Shown: piece after piece, positions 7,283 to 14,612 of the stretch | How the letters are laid out: every line of letters starts with the position of its first letter | Position numbering within the stretch: position 1 is the first letter of the stretch | NCBI RefSeq assembly: GCF_938020365.1 | Contig: NZ_CALIIB010000010.1 | Span: 1 to 21,280 of the forward strand | Origin: an uncultured Streptococcus sp. | Lineage (GTDB): Bacteria; Bacillota; Bacilli; Lactobacillales; Streptococcaceae | Direction of reading: 5' to 3' | DNA length: 21,280 nucleotides | Notes under the pieces: model-generated | The model's database searches: none | Seen by the model: the letters and a program-made list of their open reading frames with translations, nothing else | Told to the model about the DNA's origin: nothing | Program-made: the position numbers and the translations under genes

Positions 7283-7299
7283 AGATAATTTGGTATAAT
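7272..7299 (+). promoter_or_regulatory. Promoter of the yneF-racE gene cluster
   Basis: TTGAAA (7272-7277) is a fair -35. After 16 bases comes TATAAT (7294-7299), preceded by TGG, an extended -10. It overlaps the end of lysA and lies 40 bases before yneF. Confidence 0.65.
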
Positions 7300-7339
7300 A
7301 AAGAGTAATGTAAAAAATGAAACAGGAGTTCGGATTATT

Positions 7340-7588
7340 ATGAATACATTGTTAGCAATTTTATTGATTATGCTGGCTTTCTTTGGTGGGATTTTGCTTG
7401 GTATGTACTTGCTTCGCCGTCAGGTCGAAAAGGAATTTGCGGAAAATCCACGTCTTAATGTAGAAGCGGTGCGGATGTTGCTCAGTGCCAATGGTCAAAA
7501 ACCAAGTGAAGCACGCGTTCAACAAGTTTACCGTCAAATCATCAACCAACAAAAAGCAGCAGTTGCTAAAAATAAAAACAAAAAATAA
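7340..7588 (+). CDS. yneF: YneF (UPF0154) family small membrane protein
   Basis: The product is an 82-residue protein with one N-terminal membrane segment (about residues 3-24, LLAILLIMLAFFGGILLGMYLL) and a basic cytoplasmic tail ending in KNKNKK. The segment ENPRLNVEAVRMLLSANGQKPSEARVQQVYRQI is the hallmark of the UPF0154/YneF family found in Firmicutes. Its function is not established. AGGAG at 7324-7328 lies 11 bases before the ATG, a slightly long spacing. In streptococci this gene commonly precedes racE, as here. Confidence 0.88.
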   Translation: MNTLLAILLIMLAFFGGILLGMYLLRRQVEKEFAENPRLNVEAVRMLLSANGQKPSEARVQQVYRQIINQQKAAVAKNKNKK

Positions 7589-7640
7589 GCTTCTCTCAGC
7601 CGCTCTTTGGTGGCAGACGGAGATTTCTATATAAAAAATG

Positions 7641-7673
7641 GGGATTTGGGCTAGGCTTCCAATCCCTTGTTTT
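7641..7673 (+). terminator. Possible weak terminator or attenuator between yneF and racE
   Basis: GGGATT (7641-7646) plus GG pairs with CC plus AATCCC (7659-7666), with one bulged T, and is followed by TTGTTTT. The T-tract is interrupted and the stem short, so any termination would be partial. Confidence 0.35.
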
Positions 7674-7687
7674 AGAAAGAAGACTGT

Positions 7688-8482
7688 ATGGATAACCGAC
7701 CGATTGGATTTTTAGACTCTGGGGTGGGCGGTCTGACTGTTGTCCGTGAATTGATGCGGCAACTCCCCCATGAGGAAGTGGTTTATATAGGTGATTCGGC
7801 TCGGGCTCCATATGGTCCTAGGCCGGCGGAGCAGATTCGGGATTATACTTGGCAGTTGGTCAATTTTCTCTTGACCAAGGATGTCAAGATGATTGTCATT
7901 GCCTGCAATACTGCCACAGCTGTTGTCTGGGAGGAAGTCAAGGCTAAGTTGGACATTCCTGTCCTCGGTGTGATTTTGCCCGGAGCCAGTGCTGCCATCA
8001 AGTCTACGACTGGTGGCAAGATTGGAGTCATCGGGACTCCTATGACGGTTCAGTCCGATATTTACCGAAAAAAGATTGAAGCCCTATCTCCCGAGATGGA
8101 GGTGCAGAGTTTGGCTTGTCCTAAGTTTGTCCCGCTGGTGGAGTCAAATGAGCTCCAGTCTAGCTTGACTAAAAAGGTGGTTTATGAGACTCTAAACCCT
8201 CTGGCGGGCAAGGTGGACACTCTTGTCTTGGGCTGTACCCACTATCCTTTGCTTCGGCCAATTATTCAAAATATGATGGGGCCGAGCGTTAAGCTGATTG
8301 ACAGCGGAGCTGAGTGTGTACGGGATATTTCTGTCCTGCTCAATTATTTTGAAATTAATCGCAGCCGTGACAAGCACGAACTGAATCATCGTTTTTATAC
8401 TACAGCCAATGCTAAGAGATTTGCGGAAATCGCAGAAAACTGGCTGAATCTGAAAGTCAATGTGGAGCATGTGACCTTATGA
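7688..8482 (+). CDS. racE: Glutamate racemase
   Basis: The enzyme interconverts L- and D-glutamate and supplies D-Glu for peptidoglycan. The 264-residue length is standard. Both catalytic cysteines are present, Cys73 in ACNTAT and Cys183 in LGCTHYPLL. The N-terminal FLDSGVGGLTV (Asp10) and YIGDSARAPYG complete the family signature. The start at 7688 has only a weak purine-rich site (AGAAAGAAG) upstream. The stop overlaps the rdgB start in an ATGA, so the two are translationally coupled. The same protein is called MurI in other bacteria. Confidence 0.95.
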   Translation: MDNRPIGFLDSGVGGLTVVRELMRQLPHEEVVYIGDSARAPYGPRPAEQIRDYTWQLVNFLLTKDVKMIVIACNTATAVVWEEVKAKLDIPVLGVILPGASAAIKSTTGGKIGVIGTPMTVQSDIYRKKIEALSPEMEVQSLACPKFVPLVESNELQSSLTKKVVYETLNPLAGKVDTLVLGCTHYPLLRPIIQNMMGPSVKLIDSGAECVRDISVLLNYFEINRSRDKHELNHRFYTTANAKRFAEIAENWLNLKVNVEHVTL

Positions 8483-9456
8483 CAAAAAACATTTATGAAT
8501 ACAAAGATGCCTCTGACTGGTATGTAGCTGAGTGGGGGCAAAGTGCCTCTTATAGTGAATTTGAGCGAGTGCCAGCTGAAGCTTCTGAGATTTTAGACCG
8601 CTTAGAGAGTATTTTTGCAGAAGAAGAGCTAGGCCTGCCCTTAAATATCACGGTCATTCGCTATGGCTCAGCCTTTCGCTTTTTGACCTTCTTATTGGAT
8701 ATTTTAAACCAAGAAACGGATCGAAAGTTGGAATTGTTGCAGCGACAGGGAGCTCTTCTCTTGGTTGAAGGAGGGAAACTTCTCTATGTCCATCTGCCCC
8801 AAACGGGTGTGGATTTACAAGCCTTTCTGGGAGCAAAAGATGTCAAAGACACCCTCTTGATTGCGACTCGAAATGAGGGTAAGACAGCAGAGTTTCGCAA
8901 GCTTTTCGGAAAGTTGGGCTATGAGGTGGAAAATCTGAATGACTATCCTGATTTGCCAGAAGTAGCTGAAACAGGTATGACCTTTGAAGAAAATGCTCGT
9001 CTAAAGGCTGAGACGATTAGCCAGTTGACTGGCAAAATGGTTTTGGCAGATGATTCAGGTCTGCAAGTGGATGTCTTAGGCGGTCTGCCAGGTGTCTGGT
9101 CCGCTCGCTTTGCTGGCGTTGGTGCGACAGATGACGAAAACAATATCAAGCTCCTACATGAGCTGGCCATGGTTTTTGATATTAAAGACCGCTCTGCTCA
9201 TTTCCACACGACTCTGGTGGTCGCAAGTCCAGATAAGGAATCTTTGGTGGTCGAAGCGGATTGGCCGGGCTACATTGCCCATGAGCCAAAAGGTGAAAAT
9301 GGCTTTGGCTATGATCCCTTGTTCTTGGTCGGAGAGACAGGAAAAACGTCAGCTGAGCTGACAATCGAAGAGAAAAATGCCCAGTCCCATCGTGCGCAAG
9401 CAGTGCAGAAATTAATGGAGGTATTTCCAGCATGGCAAAGCAAACAATCATCGTAA
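8479..9456 (+). CDS. rdgB: Non-canonical purine NTP pyrophosphatase with N-terminal extension
   Basis: The C-terminal ~200 residues are a RdgB/HAM1 enzyme, which hydrolyses dITP, ITP and XTP to monophosphates and keeps them out of DNA and RNA. The domain starts at TLLIATRNEGK (125-135). It has LADDSGLQVD (189-198, with the Asp191-Asp192 metal/base region), GLPGVWSARF and GFGYDPLF, and ends in SHRAQAVQKL. Residues 1-124 form an extra domain absent from the ~200-residue enzymes of most bacteria. It contains predicted strands and a hydrophobic FRFLTFLLDIL stretch, and I do not recognise its role. The start overlaps racE by 4 bases; the end overlaps the phosphodiesterase gene by 25. Confidence 0.92.
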   Translation: MTKNIYEYKDASDWYVAEWGQSASYSEFERVPAEASEILDRLESIFAEEELGLPLNITVIRYGSAFRFLTFLLDILNQETDRKLELLQRQGALLLVEGGKLLYVHLPQTGVDLQAFLGAKDVKDTLLIATRNEGKTAEFRKLFGKLGYEVENLNDYPDLPEVAETGMTFEENARLKAETISQLTGKMVLADDSGLQVDVLGGLPGVWSARFAGVGATDDENNIKLLHELAMVFDIKDRSAHFHTTLVVASPDKESLVVEADWPGYIAHEPKGENGFGYDPLFLVGETGKTSAELTIEEKNAQSHRAQAVQKLMEVFPAWQSKQSS

Positions 9457-9953
9457 TGAGCGATTCCCATGGGGACCGTGCCATTGTCGAAGAAATGAAA
9501 CATCATTATCTAGGGAAAGTCGATGCTGTTTTCCATGATGGAGACTCAGAATTGCCTTTTGAGGATGAAGTCTGGGAAGGAATCCATGTCGTGGCGGGCA
9601 ATATGGACTTTTATCCTGGTTATCCAGAGCGGCTGGTGACAGATTTGGATGGAACTATTATTGCCCAGACCCACGGGCACCTTTTCAATATCAATTTTAG
9701 CTTCCAAAAGCTGGATCTCTGGGCTCAGGAGGTAGGGGCAGATATTTGTCTCTATGGCCATTTACATGTTCCAGATGCTTGGATGCAAGGCAAGACTCTC
9801 TTCCTCAATCCTGGCTCCATTAGCCAACCTCGTGGCTCAATTAACGAACGTCTTTACGCTAAGGTAGAGATTGATGATGACCGCTTTAAAATTGATTTCT
9901 ATACGCGAAATCATGAACTCTATCCAAGCTTGTCCAAGGAGTTTGCCCGATGA
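9432..9953 (+). CDS. YfcE/MJ0936-family metallophosphoesterase
   Basis: The 173-residue calcineurin-like phosphodiesterase carries all five motifs: DSH (Asp11, His13), HDGD (Asp38), GNMD (Asn57), THGH (81-83, starting just after Gln79) and YGHLH (His110, His112). They bind two metals at the active site. NPGSISQPRG after the last motif is typical of the YfcE/YsnB group, whose physiological substrate is unclear. The start overlaps rdgB by 25 bases, with GGAGG about 10 bases upstream. It overlaps cbpB by 4 bases. It is part of a conserved streptococcal operon, so expression is probably joint with racE and rdgB. Confidence 0.9.
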   Translation: MAKQTIIVMSDSHGDRAIVEEMKHHYLGKVDAVFHDGDSELPFEDEVWEGIHVVAGNMDFYPGYPERLVTDLDGTIIAQTHGHLFNINFSFQKLDLWAQEVGADICLYGHLHVPDAWMQGKTLFLNPGSISQPRGSINERLYAKVEIDDDRFKIDFYTRNHELYPSLSKEFAR

Positions 9954-10411
9954 TTGCTAAGGAATTTGAAGATTATCTGCTGCAGCATGAAGACACTTTT
10001 TTGACACCTGGGGAGAATCTAGCGGTCATGATTGACACGCACAATGTGGGTCATGCCATTCTCTTGCTTAGCCAGATGACCTATTCACGCATTCCAGTGG
10101 TGACTGCGGAGAAAAAGTTCGTTGGCACCATTTCTCTGACGGACATCATGGCTTATCGGATGAAGCATGAGCTGGCAGAGGAAGAGTTTATGTATATGGA
10201 CATTGTCCACATGACACGAAAGAATGGTCTGACTGTTGAGCCAGATTATAAGATTGCCGACGTTTTGCACAAACTGGTGGATGAGTCTTTCCTGCCTGTT
10301 GTGGATAAAGAACAACATTTTTATGGCATCATTACTAGAAAGTCGATTTTAAAAGCTGTTAACTCGTTGATGCATACCTTCACGAGTCAGTATGAGATTT
10401 CCAAAAAATGA
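9950..10411 (+). CDS. cbpB: CBS-pair protein, probable c-di-AMP-binding CbpB
   Basis: This 153-residue protein consists of two CBS motifs and little else. The first covers MIDTHNVGHAILLLSQMTYSRIPVV to ISLTDIMAY, and the second covers about residues 85-140 (DYKIADVLHKLVDESFLPVVD to GIITRKSILKAV). Such stand-alone CBS proteins in Firmicutes (CbpB, DarB) bind cyclic di-AMP and pass the signal to partners such as the (p)ppGpp synthetase Rel. I infer this role from family and size. AAGGAG at 9936-9941 lies 8 bases before the ATG, which overlaps the preceding stop in ATGA. The gene overlaps the XerD-like gene by 4 bases. Confidence 0.82.
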   Translation: MIAKEFEDYLLQHEDTFLTPGENLAVMIDTHNVGHAILLLSQMTYSRIPVVTAEKKFVGTISLTDIMAYRMKHELAEEEFMYMDIVHMTRKNGLTVEPDYKIADVLHKLVDESFLPVVDKEQHFYGIITRKSILKAVNSLMHTFTSQYEISKK

Positions 10412-11139
10412 AAGAACATATCACTCCTTTTTTAGAACAAAAAAATATCTCAGAAAATTCAAAATTGGCCTATTCCTATGATCTGGAGCAATTTGTCAAT
10501 GAAATCCACAGCAAGGTGACGGAAACCAATTTGCGGATTTATCAAGCCTCTATCAAGGATTTCAAGGCAGCCGTCCAGAAGCGGAAGCTCTCAGCGGTCA
10601 ATCAATTTCTCTACTATCTTTATGAGAACAAGATGATTGGGGAATTTCACCGCTTGACCCTGCCAAAAGTCACTATTTCCAAGGAACTGGGAAGCGAGCT
10701 GATGGACTTGTCAGCCTTTTGGGAAACTTCTGCGGTACCACAAGGCCGGCTGATAGCGCTCTTGATTTTGGAAATGGGTCTCTTGCCAAGTGAAATCCTG
10801 CAGGTCAAGGTTGAAGATGTCAATCTTGATTTTCAGGTTTTGCGGATTGAGAAGGCCGGGCAGAAGCGGATTATTAAGATCCCTGAAAGCCTGACGAGTG
10901 AGTTGGGCGATTATTTGACAGGGACTTATTTATTTGAAAAGAATGGCAAGTCCTATTCACGCCAATGGGGCTTTCGTCAGCTAGAAGCTTTCTTGATTGA
11001 GCAGGGGCAGGCCAGCTTGTCAGCCCAAAGCCTGCGGGAGCAGTTTATCCTGCGTCAGCGGGAAAAAGGTGTCGGCATCTATGACATTGCTCGTGATCTG
11101 GGCTTGAAGACAGTGATTACATTAGAAAAATACAGATAA
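10408..11139 (+). CDS. XerD-like tyrosine recombinase homologue, apparently inactive
   Basis: The 243-residue protein has the two-domain layout of XerC/XerD, with a SAM-like DNA-binding N-terminus (about 1-100) and a catalytic-fold C-terminus. The active-site signature is broken. Where active enzymes have the first Arg (GLR.SE) this one has GLLPSE. The HxLRH box reads QSLREQ, keeping only the Arg, and the LGH box reads LGLK. The tyrosine near the end (LEKYR) remains. It therefore should not recombine DNA by the usual chemistry. Streptococci do dif recombination with XerS, a different protein. Its place before scpA and scpB suggests a structural or segregation role, but that is inference. It overlaps cbpB by 4 bases. 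Confidence 0.85.
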   Translation: MKEHITPFLEQKNISENSKLAYSYDLEQFVNEIHSKVTETNLRIYQASIKDFKAAVQKRKLSAVNQFLYYLYENKMIGEFHRLTLPKVTISKELGSELMDLSAFWETSAVPQGRLIALLILEMGLLPSEILQVKVEDVNLDFQVLRIEKAGQKRIIKIPESLTSELGDYLTGTYLFEKNGKSYSRQWGFRQLEAFLIEQGQASLSAQSLREQFILRQREKGVGIYDIARDLGLKTVITLEKYR

Positions 11140-11141
11140 GA

Positions 11142-11852
11142 ATGGATATCAAGTTAAAAGATTTTGAGGGGCCGCTGGACTTGTTGCTCCATCTCGTATC
11201 CAAGTATCAGGTGGATATTTACGATGTGCCCATTACCGAGGTCATCGAGCAATATCTGGCCTATGTGTCTACTCTGCAGGCCATGCGACTGGAAGTGACA
11301 GGGGAATACATGGTCATGGCCAGCCAGCTCATGCTGATCAAGAGTCGCAAGCTCTTGCCCAAGGTGGTGGATCAGGTGGATCTGGAGGACGATCTGGAGC
11401 AGGATTTGCTGAGTCAGATTGAGGAATATCGGAAGTTCAAGTTGCTGGGGCAGAAAATGTCTCTCCAACATGAGGACCGGGCTCTTTACTACTCCAAACC
11501 CAAGATGGAACTGGTCTATGAAGACGCTGAGCTCCTGCATGACAAGACAGCCGTTGATCTCTTTTTAGCTTTTTCCAAGGTAATGACCAAGAAGCAGGAG
11601 GAGTTTTCTAAGAGTCATACGACCATTGTGCGAGATGAGTATAAGATCGAGGACATGATGGAAGTGGTGCGCCAGCGCTGTCAGGCTCAAAAACGCCTTG
11701 CCCTGCAGGATATTTTTGCAGAAACCAAAGATATGAATGAAGTGATTACGCTCTTTTTGGCAACTTTGGAGTTGGTCAAGGTGCAGGAGGTGCAGGTCAT
11801 TCAGGAGGAAAACTTTGGAAATATTTATTTAGTAGGAAGAAAGAATGAGTAA
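11142..11852 (+). CDS. scpA: Segregation and condensation protein A
   Basis: ScpA is the kleisin that bridges the two heads of the SMC dimer and, with ScpB, forms bacterial condensin, which organises and segregates the chromosome. The 236-residue protein starts with FEGPLDLLLHLV, the highly conserved N-terminal kleisin motif that binds the SMC neck. It continues with YLAYVSTLQAMRLEVTGEYMVMASQLMLIKSRKLLP. The C-terminal winged helix spans about 165-236 (VVRQRCQAQKRLALQDIF to FGNIYLV). It follows the XerD-like gene by 2 bases and overlaps scpB by 8, so stoichiometric co-expression is likely. Confidence 0.95.
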   Translation: MDIKLKDFEGPLDLLLHLVSKYQVDIYDVPITEVIEQYLAYVSTLQAMRLEVTGEYMVMASQLMLIKSRKLLPKVVDQVDLEDDLEQDLLSQIEEYRKFKLLGQKMSLQHEDRALYYSKPKMELVYEDAELLHDKTAVDLFLAFSKVMTKKQEEFSKSHTTIVRDEYKIEDMMEVVRQRCQAQKRLALQDIFAETKDMNEVITLFLATLELVKVQEVQVIQEENFGNIYLVGRKNE

Positions 11853-12390
11853 ATTAGCAGAGATTGAAGCCCTGCTTTTTGTGGCGGGGGAAGACGGTCT
11901 GAAAGTTCATCAGCTATCAGAAATCCTTTCCTTGCCGCCGACTGGTGTCATCCAGAGTTTGGAAAAATTGGCGGAGAACTATCAGGCAAATCCTGACTCC
12001 AGCTTGACCTTGCTGGAAACGTCAAAGACCTATAAGTTGGTCACCAAGCCTGAATTTGCTGAGATTTTACGAGAGTATTCGCGGGCACCGATTAACCAGA
12101 GTTTATCCCGAGCGGCACTGGAAACCTTGTCGATCATTGCTTACAAGCAACCCATAACAAGGGTGGAAATCGATGATATTCGTGGTGTCAATTCCAGCGG
12201 GGCGATTTCGAAGTTGTTAGCCTTTGAGCTGATTCGAGAAGATGGCAAGAAGGAAGTCATTGGCCGTCCCAATCTCTATGTGACGACGGATTATTTTTTG
12301 GACTATATGGGCATCAATCATTTGGATGAATTGCCGATTGTGGACGAAGCGGAGCTCATTGCTGAGGAAAGTCAGCTTTTCGGAGAATGA
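11845..12390 (+). CDS. scpB: Segregation and condensation protein B
   Basis: ScpB dimers bind the middle of ScpA in the SMC-ScpAB condensin. The 181-residue protein has two winged-helix domains. The first begins KLAEIEALLFVAGEDGL, and the second contains SRAALETLSIIAYKQPITRVEIDDIRGVNSSGAISKLL, the most conserved ScpB segment. An acidic tail follows (DEAELIAEESQLFGE). The gene overlaps scpA by 8 bases. A 133-base gap separates it from rluB; I see no separate gene there, only an upstream continuation of the rluB frame and a small AGGGA/TCCCT hairpin. Confidence 0.95.
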   Translation: MSKLAEIEALLFVAGEDGLKVHQLSEILSLPPTGVIQSLEKLAENYQANPDSSLTLLETSKTYKLVTKPEFAEILREYSRAPINQSLSRAALETLSIIAYKQPITRVEIDDIRGVNSSGAISKLLAFELIREDGKKEVIGRPNLYVTTDYFLDYMGINHLDELPIVDEAELIAEESQLFGE

Positions 12391-12523
12391 TGAGTTCATC
12401 CTAAAGGGACCGTTTTTTGAATATTACCAAGCTTTGAGGGAGGAACTGCTTTCCCTATCTGCCATTTTTCCAGCTGTTAAAGTTGTGAAAATGGTCTTTG
12501 TATCTTGTGAAAGGACAATATCG

Positions 12524-13255
12524 ATGAGAATCAATAAATACATTGCCCATGCGGGAATTGCCAGCCGGAGAAAGGCTGAGGAATTGATCAAGCAGGGGCT
12601 AGTGACCGTGAATGGTCAGGTGGTGCGTGAGCTAGCGACCACCATTAAGTCTGGTGACCGAGTGGAAGTGGAAGGCCAGCCTATTTACAATGAAGAAAAG
12701 GTCTACTACCTGCTTAATAAACCGCGCGGGGTGATTTCCAGTGTGACAGACGACAAGGGGCGTAAGACAGTCGTTGATTTGCTACCGCAGGTCAAGGAGC
12801 GGATTTATCCCGTTGGCCGACTGGACTGGGATACTTCTGGTGCCTTGATTTTGACCAATGATGGTGATTTCACGGATGAAATGATTCACCCGCGGAATGA
12901 AATTGACAAGGTCTATGTGGCGCGTGTCAAAGGTGTGGCCAATAAGGAAGTTCTGCGTCCGCTGACTCGCGGTCTAGTCATTGAGGGCAAGAAAACCAAG
13001 CCAGCTGTTTATGAGATTCTCAAGGTCGATCCAGTGAAGAATCGCTCAGTGGTTCAGCTGACCATACACGAAGGGCGTAATCATCAGGTCAAGAAGATGT
13101 TTGAAGCGGTGGGATTGCCAGTGGACAAGCTTTCACGGACTCAGTTTGGACATCTGGACTTAACTGGGCTCAAGCCGGGTGAAGCACGTCGATTGAGTAA
13201 AAAGGAAGTCAGCCAGTTGCATAATTTGGCTGTGACCAAAACTAAGAAAAAATGA
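12524..13255 (+). CDS. rluB: 23S rRNA pseudouridine synthase, RsuA/RluB family
   Basis: The enzyme isomerises a specific uridine in 23S rRNA to pseudouridine. The 243-residue protein starts with an S4 RNA-binding domain (MRINKYIAHAGIASRRKAEELI) and continues with YYLLNKPRGVISS. It has the catalytic aspartate motif GRLDWDTSGALILTNDGD and the late IHEGRNHQVKKMFEAVG. The frame is open back to 12326, but the ATG at 12524 has AAAGGA 8 bases upstream and gives the family's normal N-terminus. Its stop overlaps yidD in ATGA. The family assignment is firm. RluB over RsuA or RluF is by context with scpAB and yidD. Confidence 0.92.
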   Translation: MRINKYIAHAGIASRRKAEELIKQGLVTVNGQVVRELATTIKSGDRVEVEGQPIYNEEKVYYLLNKPRGVISSVTDDKGRKTVVDLLPQVKERIYPVGRLDWDTSGALILTNDGDFTDEMIHPRNEIDKVYVARVKGVANKEVLRPLTRGLVIEGKKTKPAVYEILKVDPVKNRSVVQLTIHEGRNHQVKKMFEAVGLPVDKLSRTQFGHLDLTGLKPGEARRLSKKEVSQLHNLAVTKTKKK

Positions 13256-13512
13256 TTAAGAAAATATTGATAGCGCCGGTTCGATTTTACCAGCGCTTTA
13301 TTTCCCCTGCCTTTCCGCCTTCCTGCCGCTTTCGGCCGACCTGTTCCAATTACATGATTGAAGCAATTGAAAAACACGGAGCCAAGGGGGTGCTGATGGG
13401 CTTGGCCAGAATTGGTCGCTGCCATCCCTGGTCCGAGGAAGGGGATGATCCAGTACCGGATCATTTTAGTCTTCGGCGAAATGACTCTAAAATAGACATT
13501 GAACGGAAATAG
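13252..13512 (+). CDS. yidD: Membrane protein insertion efficiency factor YidD
   Basis: YidD is a small protein associated with the inner face of the membrane that aids insertion by YidC and Sec. The 86-residue sequence has the family core YQRFISPAFPPSCRFRPTCS, with Cys25 and Cys31, then YMIEAIEKHGAKGVLMGLARIGRCHPW with Cys57. An N-terminal amphipathic, positively charged stretch (IKKILIAPVRFYQR) fits membrane contact. The start overlaps the rluB stop by 4 bases. The last codons and stop lie in the following terminator stem. Confidence 0.93.
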   Translation: MIKKILIAPVRFYQRFISPAFPPSCRFRPTCSNYMIEAIEKHGAKGVLMGLARIGRCHPWSEEGDDPVPDHFSLRRNDSKIDIERK

Positions 13513-13529
13513 CCTTGTTTCCGTTTTTT
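13502..13529 (+). terminator. Rho-independent terminator after yidD
   Basis: AACGGAAA (13502-13509) pairs with TTTCCGTT (13518-13525) around an 8-base loop, and the T-run continues to 13529. It overlaps the yidD stop codon and closes the yneF-to-yidD cluster. Confidence 0.88.
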
Positions 13530-13581
13530 GCTAGAGAATAAAGTCCAGCCTTAGCAATTACTATCAGCTTTTCAATATTTT

Positions 13582-13590
13582 TGTTATAAT
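13582..13590 (+). promoter_or_regulatory. rsmD: Extended -10 promoter of rsmD
   Basis: TGT precedes TATAAT at 13585-13590, an extended -10 (TGnTATAAT). The -35 region is not convincing. The rsmD ATG is at 13598, only 7 bases after the hexamer, so transcription would start at or next to the start codon. Confidence 0.6.
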
Positions 13591-13597
13591 ATTTTTT

Positions 13598-14137
13598 ATG
13601 AGAGTTGTTTCAGGAAAGTACGGGGGCAGGCCCCTCAAGACATTAGATGGCAAGACAACGCGACCTACGACAGACAAGGTCAAGGGCGCGATTTTTAATA
13701 TGATTGGGCCTTATTTTGATGGCGGCCGAGTGCTGGATCTGTATGCAGGTAGTGGTAGTCTGGGAATTGAGGCGGTGTCTCGTGGCATGGAGTCGGCTGT
13801 TTTGGTTGAAAAAGATCGGCGGGCGCAAGCTATCGTGGCGGAAAATATTGCCATGACCAAGGAAGCAGCGCGCTTTGAGCTTCTCAAGATGGAGTCGAGT
13901 CGGGCGCTAGAGCAGTTGACTGGTCAGTTTGATCTGGTTCTGCTGGATCCGCCCTATGCCAAGGAGCAGATTATTGCGGATATTGAGAAAATGGCGGAGC
14001 GCAAGCTCTTGAGCGAGGATATTATGGTTGTTTGCGAGACGGATAAGTCGGTTGATTTGCCAGAAGAAATCGCAGACTTGGGTATCTGGAAGCAAAAAAT
14101 ATATGGAATTTCAAAGGTGACGGTCTATGTCAGATAA
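13598..14137 (+). CDS. rsmD: 16S rRNA (guanine966-N2)-methyltransferase
   Basis: RsmD methylates N2 of G966 of 16S rRNA in the 30S subunit, using S-adenosylmethionine. The 179-residue protein starts MRVVSGKYGGRPL, as the family does. It shows the conserved TRPTTDKVKGAIFNMI, the AdoMet motif VLDLYAGSGSLGIEA (45-59) and the catalytic DPPY (117-120). The N-terminus fits the family so well that a later start is unlikely. Yet no Shine-Dalgarno site precedes it, and the -10 hexamer ends 7 bases upstream, so the mRNA may be leaderless. It overlaps coaD by 11 bases; this pairing is common in Firmicutes. Confidence 0.94.
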   Translation: MRVVSGKYGGRPLKTLDGKTTRPTTDKVKGAIFNMIGPYFDGGRVLDLYAGSGSLGIEAVSRGMESAVLVEKDRRAQAIVAENIAMTKEAARFELLKMESSRALEQLTGQFDLVLLDPPYAKEQIIADIEKMAERKLLSEDIMVVCETDKSVDLPEEIADLGIWKQKIYGISKVTVYVR

Positions 14138-14612
14138 AATCGGGCTCTTTACAGGGTCATTTGATCCCATTACCAATGGACATGTGGATTTGATTGAGCG
14201 TGCCAGTCGGCTGTTTGATCGCTTGTATGTGGGAATCTTCTACAATCCTCACAAAGAAGGATTTTTTAGCATCCATGCGAAAAAAAGAATGGTTCTAGCG
14301 GCTTTAGCGCATTTGGAAAATGTGGAAGTCATCACTTCGCATGATGAATTGGCGGTCGATGTGGCAAAAAGGCTGGGTGTGACTACTCTTGTCCGCGGTT
14401 TACGCAACAGTCAGGACTTGGACTATGAAGCTGGCCTGCATTTTTTTAATAAGGAATTGGCACCTGATTTGGAGACCGTATTTCTGCTGAGTCAGCCGGC
14501 CTACCGATATATCAGTTCTTCAGCGATGCGGGAATTGATTGCTTTTCAGCAGGATCTTTCTGCCTATGTGCCAGCAAGTGTAATTGAGGAGTTAGAGAAA
14601 AAAGATGAATAA
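14127..14612 (+). CDS. coaD: Phosphopantetheine adenylyltransferase
   Basis: CoaD transfers AMP from ATP to 4'-phosphopantetheine, the penultimate step of coenzyme A synthesis. The 161-residue protein has the nucleotidyltransferase TNGH motif in FTGSFDPITNGHVDLI (His19), LVRGLRNSQDLDYE in the middle, and the ISSS motif (129-132) in YRYISSSAMRE. Length and motifs are fully standard. It overlaps rsmD by 11 bases upstream and sepM by 8 bases downstream, so the three are probably one transcript. Confidence 0.95.
   Translation: MSDKIGLFTGSFDPITNGHVDLIERASRLFDRLYVGIFYNPHKEGFFSIHAKKRMVLAALAHLENVEVITSHDELAVDVAKRLGVTTLVRGLRNSQDLDYEAGLHFFNKELAPDLETVFLLSQPAYRYISSSAMRELIAFQQDLSAYVPASVIEELEKKDE

Noticed and set aside
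11154..11540. 128-codon - strand frame opposite scpA, and other - strand frames such as those opposite rlmN (16459-17010) and trpB (18707-19216)
   Set aside because: They are mirror images of strongly coding + strand genes, have no recognisable domains and no ribosome-binding or promoter context.
12326..12523. rluB beginning upstream, overlapping scpB
   Set aside because: The extra residues do not resemble the family, and the ATG at 12524 has a good AAAGGA and opens directly with the S4 domain.
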